Source of the DNA: Sphingomonas cannabina
GTDB taxonomy: Bacteria > Pseudomonadota > Alphaproteobacteria > Sphingomonadales > Sphingomonadaceae
Length of the DNA stretch: 64,000 nt
Assembly: GCF_021391395.1 (NCBI RefSeq)
Contig: NZ_CP090059.1
Location: 2,031,001 to 2,095,000 of the forward strand
Reading direction: 5' to 3'
Part shown: positions 28,007 through 37,600 of the stretch, one piece after another
Layout of the letters: every line of letters begins with the position of its first letter
Position numbering within the stretch: the first letter of the stretch is position 1
Program-made: the position numbers and the translations under genes
Notes under the pieces: model-generated
What the model saw: only the letters and a program-made list of their open reading frames with translations
What the model was told of the DNA's origin: nothing
Databases searched by the model: none

Positions 28007-28285
28007 TTACTGGGCGAGCGAACGCTGCCCGTAGCCCATCGTCTGCGCCGCGATCGCGACCTGGGTGCGGTTACGCACGTTGAGCTTGCGCATCAGCGCG
28101 GTCATGTGCGCCTTCACCGTCGCTTCGGCGATACCGAGATCGAACGCGATCTGCTTGTTGAGCAGGCCGGAACGGACGCCCTGAAGCACCTTGATCTGGG
28201 TGGGAGTGAGCGTGGCAAGGACGGCCCGGCCATCCTCGCGCGCCGCGCCGTTGGCCACTGCCTGATGCTGCTCGGTTCCGATCAT
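28007..28285 (-). CDS. Stand-alone LuxR/NarL-type DNA-binding protein
   Basis: 92 residues carrying only a C-terminal LuxR-type HTH (LTPTQIKVLQGVRSGLLNKQ, then IAFDLGIAEATVKAHMTALM, residues ~30-80). The receiver domain expected for NarL-type response regulators is missing, and no upstream sequence in any frame resembles one. It resembles the DNA-binding half of AgmR-type regulators. Three in-frame ATG codons lie in a row; the third (28283-28285) has the best spacing to AGGGAG. It sits between the FadR-type regulator and the gntP promoter. It may be a constitutive or dimerisation-controlled factor, or the remnant of a full regulator; the reading frame is intact. Confidence 0.75.
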   Translation of the reverse strand: MIGTEQHQAVANGAAREDGRAVLATLTPTQIKVLQGVRSGLLNKQIAFDLGIAEATVKAHMTALMRKLNVRNRTQVAIAAQTMGYGQRSLAQ

Positions 28286-28353
28286 CATCATCTCCCTTTT
28301 TTCGCGCGGTTCTGTTTGCCGCATCGCGAGCCGCGGTTGGGGCGGGGAATCGC

Positions 28354-28376
28354 GATAGCGCTAACTTAGCGCTATC
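28354..28376. promoter_or_regulatory. 23-base palindrome in the gntP/luxR intergenic region
   Basis: A perfect palindrome with 11-base arms around a central C. It contains two TAGCGCTA cores 11 bases apart, about one helical turn. The core matches the palindrome upstream of GH115 (18851), suggesting a common LacI-family (XylR/GntR-type) repressor not encoded in this window. Confidence 0.6.
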
Positions 28377-28388
28377 TGTTGGACAGAT
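28374..28388. promoter_or_regulatory. FadR-type operator 1 upstream of gntP
   Basis: ATCTGT-TGG-ACAGAT, perfect 6-base arms around 3 bases, fits the GT-N3-AC spacing of FadR-subfamily operators. It overlaps the end of the 23-base palindrome. The likely binder is the regulator encoded at 29930, directly after gntP. Confidence 0.65.
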
Positions 28389-28438
28389 TCAAGCAGGTAA
28401 CGCGCATTCTGCCGCAATTCCTGTGGTAAATGCCGGGA

Positions 28439-28453
28439 ATCTGTCCTACAGAT
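28439..28453. promoter_or_regulatory. FadR-type operator 2 upstream of gntP
   Basis: ATCTGT-CCT-ACAGAT, the same arms as the site at 28374, centred 65 bases away and 120 bases before the gntP start. Two identical-arm sites strongly suggest a real operator pair. Confidence 0.65.
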
Positions 28454-28572
28454 ATTGCCAAGCTCCCGACCGTGGAGCACGAGGAAGGGAGCGGATAACA
28501 AATGGGGCGATGCCGACCCTGGCGGGGCATGGAGACGATCCTCCGCGGGCCTTCGAGGAAAGGGGGAGGGCG

Positions 28573-29919
28573 ATGACCTTCGCCGACTATCGCCTCGTCC
28601 TTGCCGCTGTTCTGGGCATCGCGCTGTCGATCCTGCTGATCATAAGGGGCCGCTTCCATCCGTTCGTCGGGCTGCTGTGCGGCGCCTTCGCGGTCGGTCT
28701 GCTCGCCGGGATGCCGATCGGCGACACGGCCAAGGCGGTGCAGAAGGGCGCCGGCGACATCCTGGGCGGAACCGGCCTGGTGGTCGCGCTGGGGCTGGCG
28801 CTCGGCGCGATGCTGCAGCTGTCGGACGGTGCCGCCGGGCTCGCCCGCGCGGCGCTGCGCTGGTCGGGCGTCGCCGGAGCGCCCTGGGCGAGCCTGTTCG
28901 CCGCGCTGGTGATCGGCCTGCCGCTGTTCTTCGAGACCGGGCTGGTGCTGCTGCTCCCCATCGTCGCCACCGCCGCGGCGGCGCTGCCGCAGGGCGCGAA
29001 CGGCGATGCGGCCAAGCTCCGCCTGATGCTGCCCGCGCTCGCCGGCCTGTCGGTGGTGCACGCGCTGGTGCCGCCGCACCCGGGGCCGCTGCTCGCGGTC
29101 GAAGCGCTGGGTGCGAGCCTTGGCCGGACGATCGTTTACGGCCTGATCATCGCGTTGCCGGTCGCCGTGCTCTCCGGACCGGTGCTCGCGCGCCTTACCG
29201 CGCGCGGCGTGACGCTCGGGCCGCCCGCGCTCGAGCCGGTGCGAGTGGAGATGGAGAGCCCATCGTTGTGGCGGGCGTTCGTGGTCGTGCTGATGCCGGT
29301 CGTGCTGATCGCGGTGGGCCAGGTCGGGGCGCTGCTGCCCGCCGGCGTCGCGCCGCGCTTCGCCTGGCTCGGCGCGGCGAGCAACCCGATCGCGGCGCTG
29401 CTGATCGCCTGTCTTCTCGCGCTTCCCCTCCTGTTCGGCCGCCGGCTGATCGAGCCGCGGATCCAGGAGGCGATCTGGATCGAGACGATGAAGCCCGCCG
29501 GCACGATCCTGCTCGCGATCGGCGCGGGCGGCGCGCTCAAGCAGGTGCTGGTGAGTGCCGGCCTGTCCGACATGCTCGTGCGCGTGGCGGCGGGCGGTGC
29601 GGTCTCGCCGCTGGTGCTCGCCTGGCTGATCGCGGTGTTCATCCGGCTGGCGACGGGATCGGCGACAGTGGCGACGATCACCGCGGCGGGCGTCATGCCC
29701 GGGTTGGTGGCGGCGTCGGGCGTGTCGCCCGAATGGACCGTGCTTGCGATCGGCGCCGGCTCGGTCTTCTTCTCGCACGTCAACGATCCGGGATTCTGGC
29801 TGGTGAAGGGTTATCTGGGCACGGACATGCCCGGCACGTTCCGGACCTGGTCGGTACTCGAGACCGTCATCTCGGTGGCGGGATTGCTGCTGGTCCTGGC
29901 CGCCAGCAGCGTGTTCTAG
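28573..29919 (+). CDS. gntP: Gluconate:H+ symporter, GntP family
   Basis: 448-residue inner-membrane permease with 12-14 hydrophobic segments. GntP signatures: LGLALGAMLQLSDGAAGLAR, the re-entrant IGLPLFFETGLVLLLPIV near residue 113, LSVVHALVPPHPGPLLA near 160, RLATGSATVATITAAGVMPG near 357, and SVFFSHVNDPGFWLVKGYLG near 400. It imports gluconate or a related aldonate. ATG 28573 follows GGGGGAGGG. The FadR-type regulator starts 10 bases after its stop, and gluconokinase lies just beyond on the opposite strand, completing an uptake and phosphorylation unit. Two FadR-type sites and a 23-base palindrome precede it. Related ligands such as 2-keto-3-deoxygluconate cannot be excluded. Confidence 0.92.
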   Translation: MTFADYRLVLAAVLGIALSILLIIRGRFHPFVGLLCGAFAVGLLAGMPIGDTAKAVQKGAGDILGGTGLVVALGLALGAMLQLSDGAAGLARAALRWSGVAGAPWASLFAALVIGLPLFFETGLVLLLPIVATAAAALPQGANGDAAKLRLMLPALAGLSVVHALVPPHPGPLLAVEALGASLGRTIVYGLIIALPVAVLSGPVLARLTARGVTLGPPALEPVRVEMESPSLWRAFVVVLMPVVLIAVGQVGALLPAGVAPRFAWLGAASNPIAALLIACLLALPLLFGRRLIEPRIQEAIWIETMKPAGTILLAIGAGGALKQVLVSAGLSDMLVRVAAGGAVSPLVLAWLIAVFIRLATGSATVATITAAGVMPGLVAASGVSPEWTVLAIGAGSVFFSHVNDPGFWLVKGYLGTDMPGTFRTWSVLETVISVAGLLLVLAASSVF

Positions 29920-29929
29920 GGAGGCCGCG

Positions 29930-30607
29930 ATGAGCGAGGGACGGGCGGCGGATCGCGCCTATACGGGCATCGTCGAGATGATCAATGCCGAGGGTCTCGG
30001 CATCGGCGACCGGCTGCCCTCGGAGGCGGGGCTCGCCGAGATGTTCGGCGTGTCGCGCACGATCGTCCGCGAGGCGCTGGTCCGTCTCGCCTCCGACGGG
30101 ATCACCGAAGCGCGGCGCGGCGCAGGGTCGTTCGTGAAGAGCCGGCCGTCCGACCGGCTGGTCGCCTTCATGCCGCTCACCGAGCTGTCGTCGACGCTCG
30201 GCAGCTACGAGGTCCGCTTCGTGCTGGAGGCGGAGGCGGCACGGCTGGCGGCGATGCGGCGCTCCGCCGAGGACCTTGCCGAGATCGAGGATGGGCTGGT
30301 GCGGCTGCGCGAGGCGCTGCTGTCGAGCGCGCCGGCCCATGCCGAGGACATGGACCTGCATCGCCGGATCGCGCGGGCGACCGCCAATCCGGCCTTCGTG
30401 GTCGCCTTCGACGCCCTGTCGGAGGAAACGGATCGCATCATGCGCGCCGGGGTGGACATCTCGCGCTCGCGGCCGCCCGAGGTGATCGGCGCGATGATGC
30501 GCGAGCATGAGATGATCGTCGACGCGATCCGAGCGCAGGACGCCGACGGCGCCGCGCTGGCGATGCGGTGGCACCTCTCCGAAGGGCGCAAGCGGCTGAT
30601 GCCATAG
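29930..30607 (+). CDS. GntR-family regulator, FadR subfamily (gluconate locus)
   Basis: 225 residues: winged HTH (RLPSEAGLAEMFGVSRTIVR, EALVRLASDG, GAGSFVKSRPSD, residues 27-75) and an FCD helical effector domain (YEVRFVLEAEAARLAAMRRS; DMDLHRRIARATANPAF; MREHEMIVDAIRAQDADGAA) with conserved Asp and His ligands. It follows gntP by 10 bases and is almost certainly co-transcribed. The two ATCTGT-N3-ACAGAT sites upstream of gntP are its probable operators, which would make the operon autoregulated. A gluconate or phosphogluconate effector is inferred from context. Confidence 0.9.
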   Translation: MSEGRAADRAYTGIVEMINAEGLGIGDRLPSEAGLAEMFGVSRTIVREALVRLASDGITEARRGAGSFVKSRPSDRLVAFMPLTELSSTLGSYEVRFVLEAEAARLAAMRRSAEDLAEIEDGLVRLREALLSSAPAHAEDMDLHRRIARATANPAFVVAFDALSEETDRIMRAGVDISRSRPPEVIGAMMREHEMIVDAIRAQDADGAALAMRWHLSEGRKRLMP

Positions 30608-30659
30608 GGGAGATCGACATTTAAGGTTGCAGGCATTTCCTAGCCCGATTCCCAGCCGT

Positions 30660-30759
30660 CACCCCGGACTTGTTCCGGGTCCACCGGACCTAGCGGACTG
30701 CACTCAAACCTCTTGCCCGGTCCTTGCCTCCCGGTGGACCCCGGAACAAGTCCGGGGTG
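30660..30759. repeat. Intergenic inverted repeat between gntR-type gene and gluconokinase
   Basis: The arm at 30660-30687 is the reverse complement of 30731-30759, except for one extra C in the right arm. The arm contains GGACTTGTTCCGGGTCCACC, a dispersed hairpin sequence typical of sphingomonad genomes. It separates two convergent genes and may serve as a bidirectional transcription stop. Confidence 0.75.
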
Positions 30760-30809
30760 GCGGTGAGGAGGGTTGAGATGTCGGTCATCCCCTCACTTGT
30801 CGATCGACC

Positions 30810-31331
30810 CTAAGGCGTCTCCCGTTCGCCGCGCAGCCAGGCCAGCGCGGTATCGCGGAGCTGCTCGGGCGCGGCGCAGGCGTCGAGCGCGATCGCCGCT
30901 TCGTCGGGATCGGGGCGCTCGAGGGTCGCGAGCTGGCTGTCGAGCAGGCTCGCCGGCATATAGTGGTGAGGACGATTGAGGAGCCGGCGCATCAACTCGT
31001 CCCGGCCGCTATCGAGCAGCACGAACCGCGCCGGCACTCCGATCGCTTCCCGGAGCTGGTCTCGATACCGCCGCCGCAGCGCCGAGCAGGCCGCGACGGC
31101 GACGCCGTCCGACCGCACCGCCGCGCCGATCGCCTGTCCGACCCGGTCGAGCCACGGCCGGCGATCCTCGTCGGACAGCGGCTGGCCGGCCCGCATCTTG
31201 GCGACCGCGGCCTCGTCGTGGAACTGGTCGCCCTCGAGGAACGGGCAGCCCAGCGTGCGGGCGAGCAGCGCGCCGAGCGTCGACTTGCCGCAGCCGCTCA
31301 CGCCCATCACGACGATGGCCGGCGCCTTCAT
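30810..31331 (-). CDS. gntK: Gluconokinase
   Basis: 173 residues, the usual size of thermoresistant-type gluconokinase. It phosphorylates D-gluconate to 6-phosphogluconate with ATP in the cytoplasm. Walker A GVSGCGKST (residues 10-18), FLEGDQFHDEAAVAKMRAGQ near 35, the substrate-loop LSDEDRRPWLD, CSALRRRYRDQLR near 82, and RPHHYMPASLLDSQLATLE near 127 are all present. ATG 31329-31331 is chosen because it places the Walker A motif near the N-terminus; a 29-residue extension lacks homology. It converges with the gntP-regulator operon across a hairpin repeat and probably has its own promoter. Confidence 0.93.
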   Translation of the reverse strand: MKAPAIVVMGVSGCGKSTLGALLARTLGCPFLEGDQFHDEAAVAKMRAGQPLSDEDRRPWLDRVGQAIGAAVRSDGVAVAACSALRRRYRDQLREAIGVPARFVLLDSGRDELMRRLLNRPHHYMPASLLDSQLATLERPDPDEAAIALDACAAPEQLRDTALAWLRGERETP

Positions 31332-31457
31332 GCCGCTGTGACTGTCTGATCCTTGCAAGCGCTGTCCCTGAAGGCTGCCGGCAGCGGGCCCGATCACGGC
31401 CCTTTCCGATGGTTGCACGGCTGAGTCCTAACGGCGGCTCCGCGCCGGAGGGAACTA

Positions 31458-31469
31458 CGACCATGGTCG
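31458..31469. promoter_or_regulatory. Perfect 12-base palindrome upstream of the first beta-helix gene
   Basis: CGACCATGGTCG is a perfect palindrome 82 bases upstream of the start codon, in the presumed promoter of the beta-helix/TBDR3 transcript. It matches none of the other palindromes in the window, and its regulator is unknown. Confidence 0.3.
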
Positions 31470-31551
31470 CGGATGGCAGCGGCGCCGCAGCCGCCTATCG
31501 GTCGCGGGATCGGGGCACCGGCCCCTTTCGGAGAGGATGATCGAGGGCAGC

Positions 31552-34500
31552 ATGAAAGCGCGCCTGTTCGCGACTGCGGCGATCCTGTGGACCTATGGCT
31601 GCGGCCCCGCCGCGGCGGAGTCCGTGCTGCCGGTCGCTCCGAACGATCCCAGGGCGATCACCGTGCGCGGACAGGGCGACGGGCGCGCCGACGACACCGA
31701 CGCCATCCAGCGCGCGCTCGACGCGGCCCGCGACAAGACCGGCCACGGCATCGTCTTCCTGCCGTCCGGCCGCTACCGCCTCACCCGCACCGTCGTGGTG
31801 CCGGCGGGCGTGCGCATCTTCGGCGTGGGCCCGACCCGGCCCGTGCTCGTGCTCGGCGCCAACACGCCCGGCTTCCAGAGCGGCGTGTCGACGATGGTCG
31901 TGTTCGCCGGCGGCGACCAGTACAATGTCGGCAAGGTACCCGTCCCGGTGCCGACCGTGGTGCCGCGCGACAAGATCGTCCGCGACGCCAATTCGGGCAC
32001 CTTCTATTCGTCGATGAGCAACGTCGACGTCGAGATCGGCCCCGGCAACCCGGCAGCGGCCGCGGTGCGCTTCCGGATGGCCCAGCACGCCTTCCTCAGC
32101 CACATGGACTTCCGCCTGGGATCGGCCTTCGCCGGCGTCTATCAGGCCGGCAACGTCATGGAGAACGTCCATTTCCATGGCGGCCGCTACGGCATCGTCA
32201 CCGAGAAGACCTCACCCGCCTGGCAGTTCACCCTGATCGATTCGAGCTTCGACGGGCAGCGCGACGCGGCGATCCGTGAGCATGAGGTCGACCTCACCCT
32301 GGTCAACGTCGCGATCCGCGACACGCCGGTCGGGATCGAGATCGACCGCGGCTATGGCGATTCACTGTGGGGCAAGGACGTCCGCTTCGAGAATGTCTCG
32401 CGGGCGGGGGTGATCATCTCCAACGAGAAGAACGTCTTCACCCAGATCGGCTTCGAGAACGCGCTCGCCAGCAACAGCCCGGTGTTCGCGCGCTTCCGCG
32501 ACAGCGGCCGGACCGTCGAGGGCAAGGGCCGCGCCTACAAGGTCGCGTCCTTTTCCTACGGCCTCGCGGTGCCCGAGCTCGGCCGCACCGGCGACTATGC
32601 GACCGAGGCCGACATCCAGCCGCTGCCCGCCATGCCGGCGCCGCGCCCGCCCGCGATTCGCGACCTACCCCCTGTGGCGGAGTGGACCGACGTGCGCTCG
32701 CTCGGCGTGGTCGGCGACGGGCAGGCGGACGACACCGCGGCGATCCAGCGCGCGATCGACGGCCACCGCGTCCTCTATTTCCCGACCGGCTTCTACAAGG
32801 TCACCGACAGCCTGAAGCTGCGGCCGGACACGGTGCTGATCGGGCTGCACCCGGCGATCACCCAATTCTACATCCCCGACAATAATCCGCGCCATGCCGG
32901 GCTCGGCACCGTGCTGCCGATCATCGAGAGCCCGCGCGGCGGCGACAATATCCTGTCCGGCCTCGGCCTCTTCACCGGGCGGGTGAACCCGCGCGCGTCC
33001 GCGCTGCTGTGGCGGTCGGGCGAGAACAGCCTGGTCGAGGACGTGAAGATCATGGGCGGCGGCGGCACGCCGACCGCGGACGACAAGCCGCTGGGGACCC
33101 AGTCCGCGCACAGCGGCGATCCGGTCGCCGACGGACGCTGGGACGCGCAATATCCCAGCATCTGGGTCACCGACGGCGGCGGCGGCACCTTCGCCGACGT
33201 GTGGAGCCCCAACACCTTCGCGCAGGCGGGCTTCTACGTCACCGACACCAGCACGCCCGGCCATGTCTACGAGATGTCGGTCGAGCATCATGCCCGCAAC
33301 GAGATCGTGCTCGACAACGTCCGGAACTGGGAGTTCCTCGCGCCCCAGACCGAGCAGGAAGTGGGCGACGGGCCGAACGCGATCTCGCTGGAGATCCGCA
33401 ACTCGCGCAACCTGCTGTTCGCCAACTATCACGGCTATCGGGTGACGCGCAGCTACCACCCGGCGCGCAGCGCGGTGAAGCTGTTCAACTCGGGCGACAT
33501 CCGTTTCCGCAACGTCCATGTGAACGCCGAGAGCGGCTATGCGACCTGCGACGACGAGGGGTGCGGGACGTTCCTGCGCGCCAGCAAATATCCGTTCGAG
33601 AATGCGATCGAGGACCTGTCGCACAAGCTGGTGGTGCGCGAGCGCGAGTTCGCGAAGCTCGACGTCGGCCCGGCGGACCGCAGCATCGTGGCGGCGCTGT
33701 CCGGCATGGCCAAGGTCGACAAGCTGGAGGAAGGCTTCTGGTCGATCTCCGGCGCGGCGGTGGATGCCGACGGCGCGCTCTACTTCATCGACCGGCGGTT
33801 CCAGCGCATCTACCGCTGGACCGAGGCCAAGGGGCTGGAGATCGTGCGCGACCAGCCGCTCGACCCGGTCAACCTGGCGGTCGACGGCTCGGGGCACCTG
33901 CTGGTGCTGTCTTCGCTCGGCGCCAAGGCGACCGTCTATTCGCTCGATCCGGCCGGTCCCAAGGACCAGCTCACGCTGATCAAGCCGACGCCCGTCCGCG
34001 CGGCATCGGGCGCGCGGACGCTGCTGCCGGTCAACTGGTGGAACAACGGCGAGTTCCGCGACCAGCTCGACCACAAGACCTATGAGTTCACCACGCTCGC
34101 CGAGATGTTCGCGCGCGACGCGGGCACGCCCAAGGCGCAGGAATATGTCTCGCCGGACGGCAGCATCGCGCTGCCCGCCTTCCGCGTGTGGCAGCAGGGG
34201 CCGACGGATCACGTCGGCTGGCGCTGGTCCGACAGCCTCAATGCCAACGGCTTCGTGAGCGGCAAACAAGGCGACCGGCTGTTCGTCACCAACGGGTCGG
34301 AGAACGTCACCTACAGCGGCACGGTGGGGCCGGGCGGCACGCTGACCGACCTCAAGCCCTTCGCCAACCGCGGCGGCGAGAGCGTCGCCGTCGCCGGGGA
34401 CGGCCGCGTCTTCGTCGCGAACGGGCAGGTGTTCGTCTACGGCGCCGACGGCAAGGAGCTGGGCCGCATCGACGTGCCCGACCGGCCGCTGCAGCTGATC

Positions 34501-34569
34501 TTCGGCGGGCGCGACCGGCGCACGCTGTTCATCCTCACGCACCACGCGCTCTACGCGGTGACGCCGTGA
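31552..34569 (+). CDS. Exported two-part beta-helix protein with propeller-like C-terminus (pectate-lyase-3 superfamily), copy 1
   Basis: 1005 residues with a signal peptide (ARLFATAAILWTYGCGPAAA). Two pectate-lyase-3-type openings are visible: GQGDGRADDTDAIQRALDAA near residue 46 and VVGDGQADDTAAIQRAIDGH near 395, each followed by helix-turn repeats. This tandem layout is seen in GH55-like enzymes. The last ~270 residues (FWSISGAAVDADGALYFIDR; YRWTEAKGLEIVRDQPLDPV; GDGRVFVANGQVFVYGADG) read like a beta-propeller of the SMP-30/NHL sort. A neighbouring paralogue at 37707 has the same architecture, and a TBDR lies between them. No catalytic residue can be assigned with confidence. It may be a lyase or glycosidase on the glycan imported by that TBDR. 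ATG 31552 is preferred to 31537 because of GAGGG spacing. Confidence 0.8.
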   Translation: MKARLFATAAILWTYGCGPAAAESVLPVAPNDPRAITVRGQGDGRADDTDAIQRALDAARDKTGHGIVFLPSGRYRLTRTVVVPAGVRIFGVGPTRPVLVLGANTPGFQSGVSTMVVFAGGDQYNVGKVPVPVPTVVPRDKIVRDANSGTFYSSMSNVDVEIGPGNPAAAAVRFRMAQHAFLSHMDFRLGSAFAGVYQAGNVMENVHFHGGRYGIVTEKTSPAWQFTLIDSSFDGQRDAAIREHEVDLTLVNVAIRDTPVGIEIDRGYGDSLWGKDVRFENVSRAGVIISNEKNVFTQIGFENALASNSPVFARFRDSGRTVEGKGRAYKVASFSYGLAVPELGRTGDYATEADIQPLPAMPAPRPPAIRDLPPVAEWTDVRSLGVVGDGQADDTAAIQRAIDGHRVLYFPTGFYKVTDSLKLRPDTVLIGLHPAITQFYIPDNNPRHAGLGTVLPIIESPRGGDNILSGLGLFTGRVNPRASALLWRSGENSLVEDVKIMGGGGTPTADDKPLGTQSAHSGDPVADGRWDAQYPSIWVTDGGGGTFADVWSPNTFAQAGFYVTDTSTPGHVYEMSVEHHARNEIVLDNVRNWEFLAPQTEQEVGDGPNAISLEIRNSRNLLFANYHGYRVTRSYHPARSAVKLFNSGDIRFRNVHVNAESGYATCDDEGCGTFLRASKYPFENAIEDLSHKLVVREREFAKLDVGPADRSIVAALSGMAKVDKLEEGFWSISGAAVDADGALYFIDRRFQRIYRWTEAKGLEIVRDQPLDPVNLAVDGSGHLLVLSSLGAKATVYSLDPAGPKDQLTLIKPTPVRAASGARTLLPVNWWNNGEFRDQLDHKTYEFTTLAEMFARDAGTPKAQEYVSPDGSIALPAFRVWQQGPTDHVGWRWSDSLNANGFVSGKQGDRLFVTNGSENVTYSGTVGPGGTLTDLKPFANRGGESVAVAGDGRVFVANGQVFVYGADGKELGRIDVPDRPLQLIFGGRDRRTLFILTHHALYAVTP

Positions 34570-34609
34570 GGTTGGTCCAATCACAACAGAAGCACCGGGG
34601 AGACCGACC

Positions 34610-37600
34610 ATGCTAACGATCTACGCTGACAACCCTCGCCGCCGCCTTGCCGCGGCGAGTCTGACTGCGCTTGCCGTCGCGACGCTCGCGATGCCTGCCG
34701 CCGCGCAGACCAGCCCACCGGCGCAGGCCCCAACGGCTCAAGCGACGCCCGCCGACGCGCCCCAATCGCTCCCCGCCGAGCAGGAGACTCAGCAATCGGC
34801 GACGGGTGCCGACATCATCGTCACCGGATCGCGCATCACCACCAGCGGCTTCAACGCGCCGACGCCGACCCAGGTGCTCGGCGAGGCGCAGATCGCCAAT
34901 AACGCGCAGCCGAACGTCTTCAACACGATCGCCCAGCTGCCCTCGCTCCAGGGATCGACCGGCGCGGCGACGGGCACCTTCAGCACGTCGAGCGGGCAGC
35001 AGGGCCTCAGCTCCTTCTCGCTTCGCGGCCTCGGCCCGATCCGCACGCTGACCCTGCTCGACAGCCAGCGCGTCGTCGCCGCCAACGTGACCGGCGTGCC
35101 CGACATCAGCATGTTCCCGCAGCTGCTGATCAAGCGCGTCGACGTGGTGACCGGCGGCGCCTCGGCCTCCTACGGGTCCGATGCGGTCGGCGGCGTCGTC
35201 AACTTCATCACCGACACGCATTTCGAGGGGTTCAAGGGCAATATCCTCGGCAGCATCACCAAATACGGCGACGACGAGACCGCCTTGGTCCAGGCGGCCT
35301 ATGGCAAGGCGTTCCTCGACAACCGCCTGCACCTCGTGCTGAGCGGCGAATACGACCATGAGGGCGGCGTCGGCGCGGGCGATTTCGGCACCGACCTCGC
35401 CGGCAGCCGCGACTGGTATCGCGCGACGACGCTGATGAACACCGGGCAGACCAACAACGGCCTGCCGCAGTTCAACTATCGCGACTATGCGCAACCCTAT
35501 CAGTTTTCCCGCTACGGCCTGATCAACAACGGTCCGCTCCAGGGCATCGCCTTCGACCAGAACGGCACACCCTATAATTTCAACTATGGGTCGGGCGGCC
35601 GGCCGACCGGCACCGGCGCGGTCACCGGCTGCTATCCCGGCAACAGCTTCTGCGAGGGCGGCGACCTGTCGGGCGCGCCGGGATCGGGCGCGTCGCTCAA
35701 ATCGTCGCTGGAGCGCATCAACGGCTATGGCCGGATCGGCTTCGACTTCGCCCCGGACAACGAGGTCTATCTCACGGTCAATGTGGCCCAGGTGAAGACC
35801 CATAACCAGCCGAGCCCCGGCTACGGCCGGTCGAACCTGACCGTCCAATGCGCCAATCCGTTCCTGCCGCAGCTGGTCCGCGATCGCTGCGCCCAGGCCG
35901 GCATCACCCAGTTCGGCTTCGGGTCGAGCAACGCCTCCTTCCCCGACCCGCAGGTCTATACCGACCGGCGCCAGTACCGCTTCGTCGGGGGCGCCAAGGG
36001 CAAGTTCGACGTTGCGGGCACGAACTGGAACTACGATGCCTATTACGAGCACGGCATCACCATCTCCGACATCCGGGTGAGGGACATCGTCCTGCAGAAC
36101 CGCTATGCGGCCGCGACCAACGCGATCACGCTCAACGGCGCGATCGTCTGCGCCGATCCGGCGGCGCGGGCGCTGGGGTGCCAGCCGATCAACATCTTCG
36201 GCGGCTTCACGCCGTCGGATGCGGCGCTCGCCTATGTCGCGCCGCATGACAACGGCCCGTTCCAGCACACCAAGCTGACCCAGGACGTCGCCAGCCTGAA
36301 CTTCTCCGGCGAGCCGCTCGAATTGTGGGCGGGGCCGCTGTCGGTCGCGTTCGGCGGCGAATACCGCCGCGAGTTCTACCGCGTGAACGCCGATCCCTAC
36401 GGCGCCGGCGTTTCGGACCTCAGCCCCAACAGCGCCGACTATCCGGCGGACCCGCTGCTCAACGCGGCGCAGGGCAGCAACTGGGCGGCCGGCAACTACA
36501 AGAACGGCCGCGGCAAATATGAGGTCTATGAAGGCTTCCTGGAAGTCGACCTGCCGCTGTTCAACAGCAAGTCGATCGGCCGCGCCAACCTGAACGCCGC
36601 GGGCCGCGGCACGCATTACAGCACCTCGGGCACGGTCTGGGCGTGGAAGGTGGGCGGCACCTGGGACACGCCGCTCGACGGCATCCGCCTGCGCGGCGTG
36701 ACCTCGCGTGACGTGCGCGCGCCGAACCTGTCGGAACTGTTCGCCGCACCGACCGTCACGACGCTGCCGAACTTCAACGACCCGTTCCGCAACGTGGCGG
36801 TGCAGGCGTTCCAGAACACGATCGGCAACACCGAGCTGAAGCCGGAGATCGCCCGCAACACCGAGGTCGGTATCGTGCTGGCGCGCCCGTCGTGGCTGCC
36901 GGGCCTCAGCTTGTCGTTCGACTATTACAACATCAAGCTGAAGGGCGTGGTCTCCACCCTGTCGGCGCAGCAGATCGTGCAATTCTGCTTCGAGGGCAAT
37001 CAGGCCTTCTGCGGCGGCTTCAGCCTGGACAATGCCAATCCCAGCCTGAACTACATCAACGTCCAGCCGTTCAACCTGGCCTCCTGGTCGACCAGCGGCT
37101 TCGATATCGAGGCGAGCTACCAATGGCAGCGGCCTCTGGGCCTGCCGGGCACTTTCACCGTCCGCGCGCTGGGTACGCATATCCGCAAGTTCATCGTCAA
37201 TGCGGGCATCGCCGGCGTGGACCCGGTCGATCAGGCCGGCGCGAACAACGGCAACACGCCCGACTGGAAATGGCTGGCCGTGCAGACCTACGACAGCGAC
37301 AAGCTCACGCTCACGGTGCAGGAGCGCTGGTTCAGCGACGGCACCTTCGGCAACCAATATGTGGTCTGCCAGACGTCCTGCCCCGTTTCGACCGGGAACC
37401 ATCCGACCATCGACTACAACAAGATGAAGGGCGCGTTCTACGTCGACGTCGGCGCCACCTATAAGATCAGCAACCGCTTCTCCATCTACGGAAAGGTCGA
37501 CAATCTGTTCGACAAGGACCCGGTGGCCTCGCCGCAGACCAATACCGGCCTGGATATCAATCCGGCGCTCTACGACACGCTGGGCCGGATCTATCGCGCC

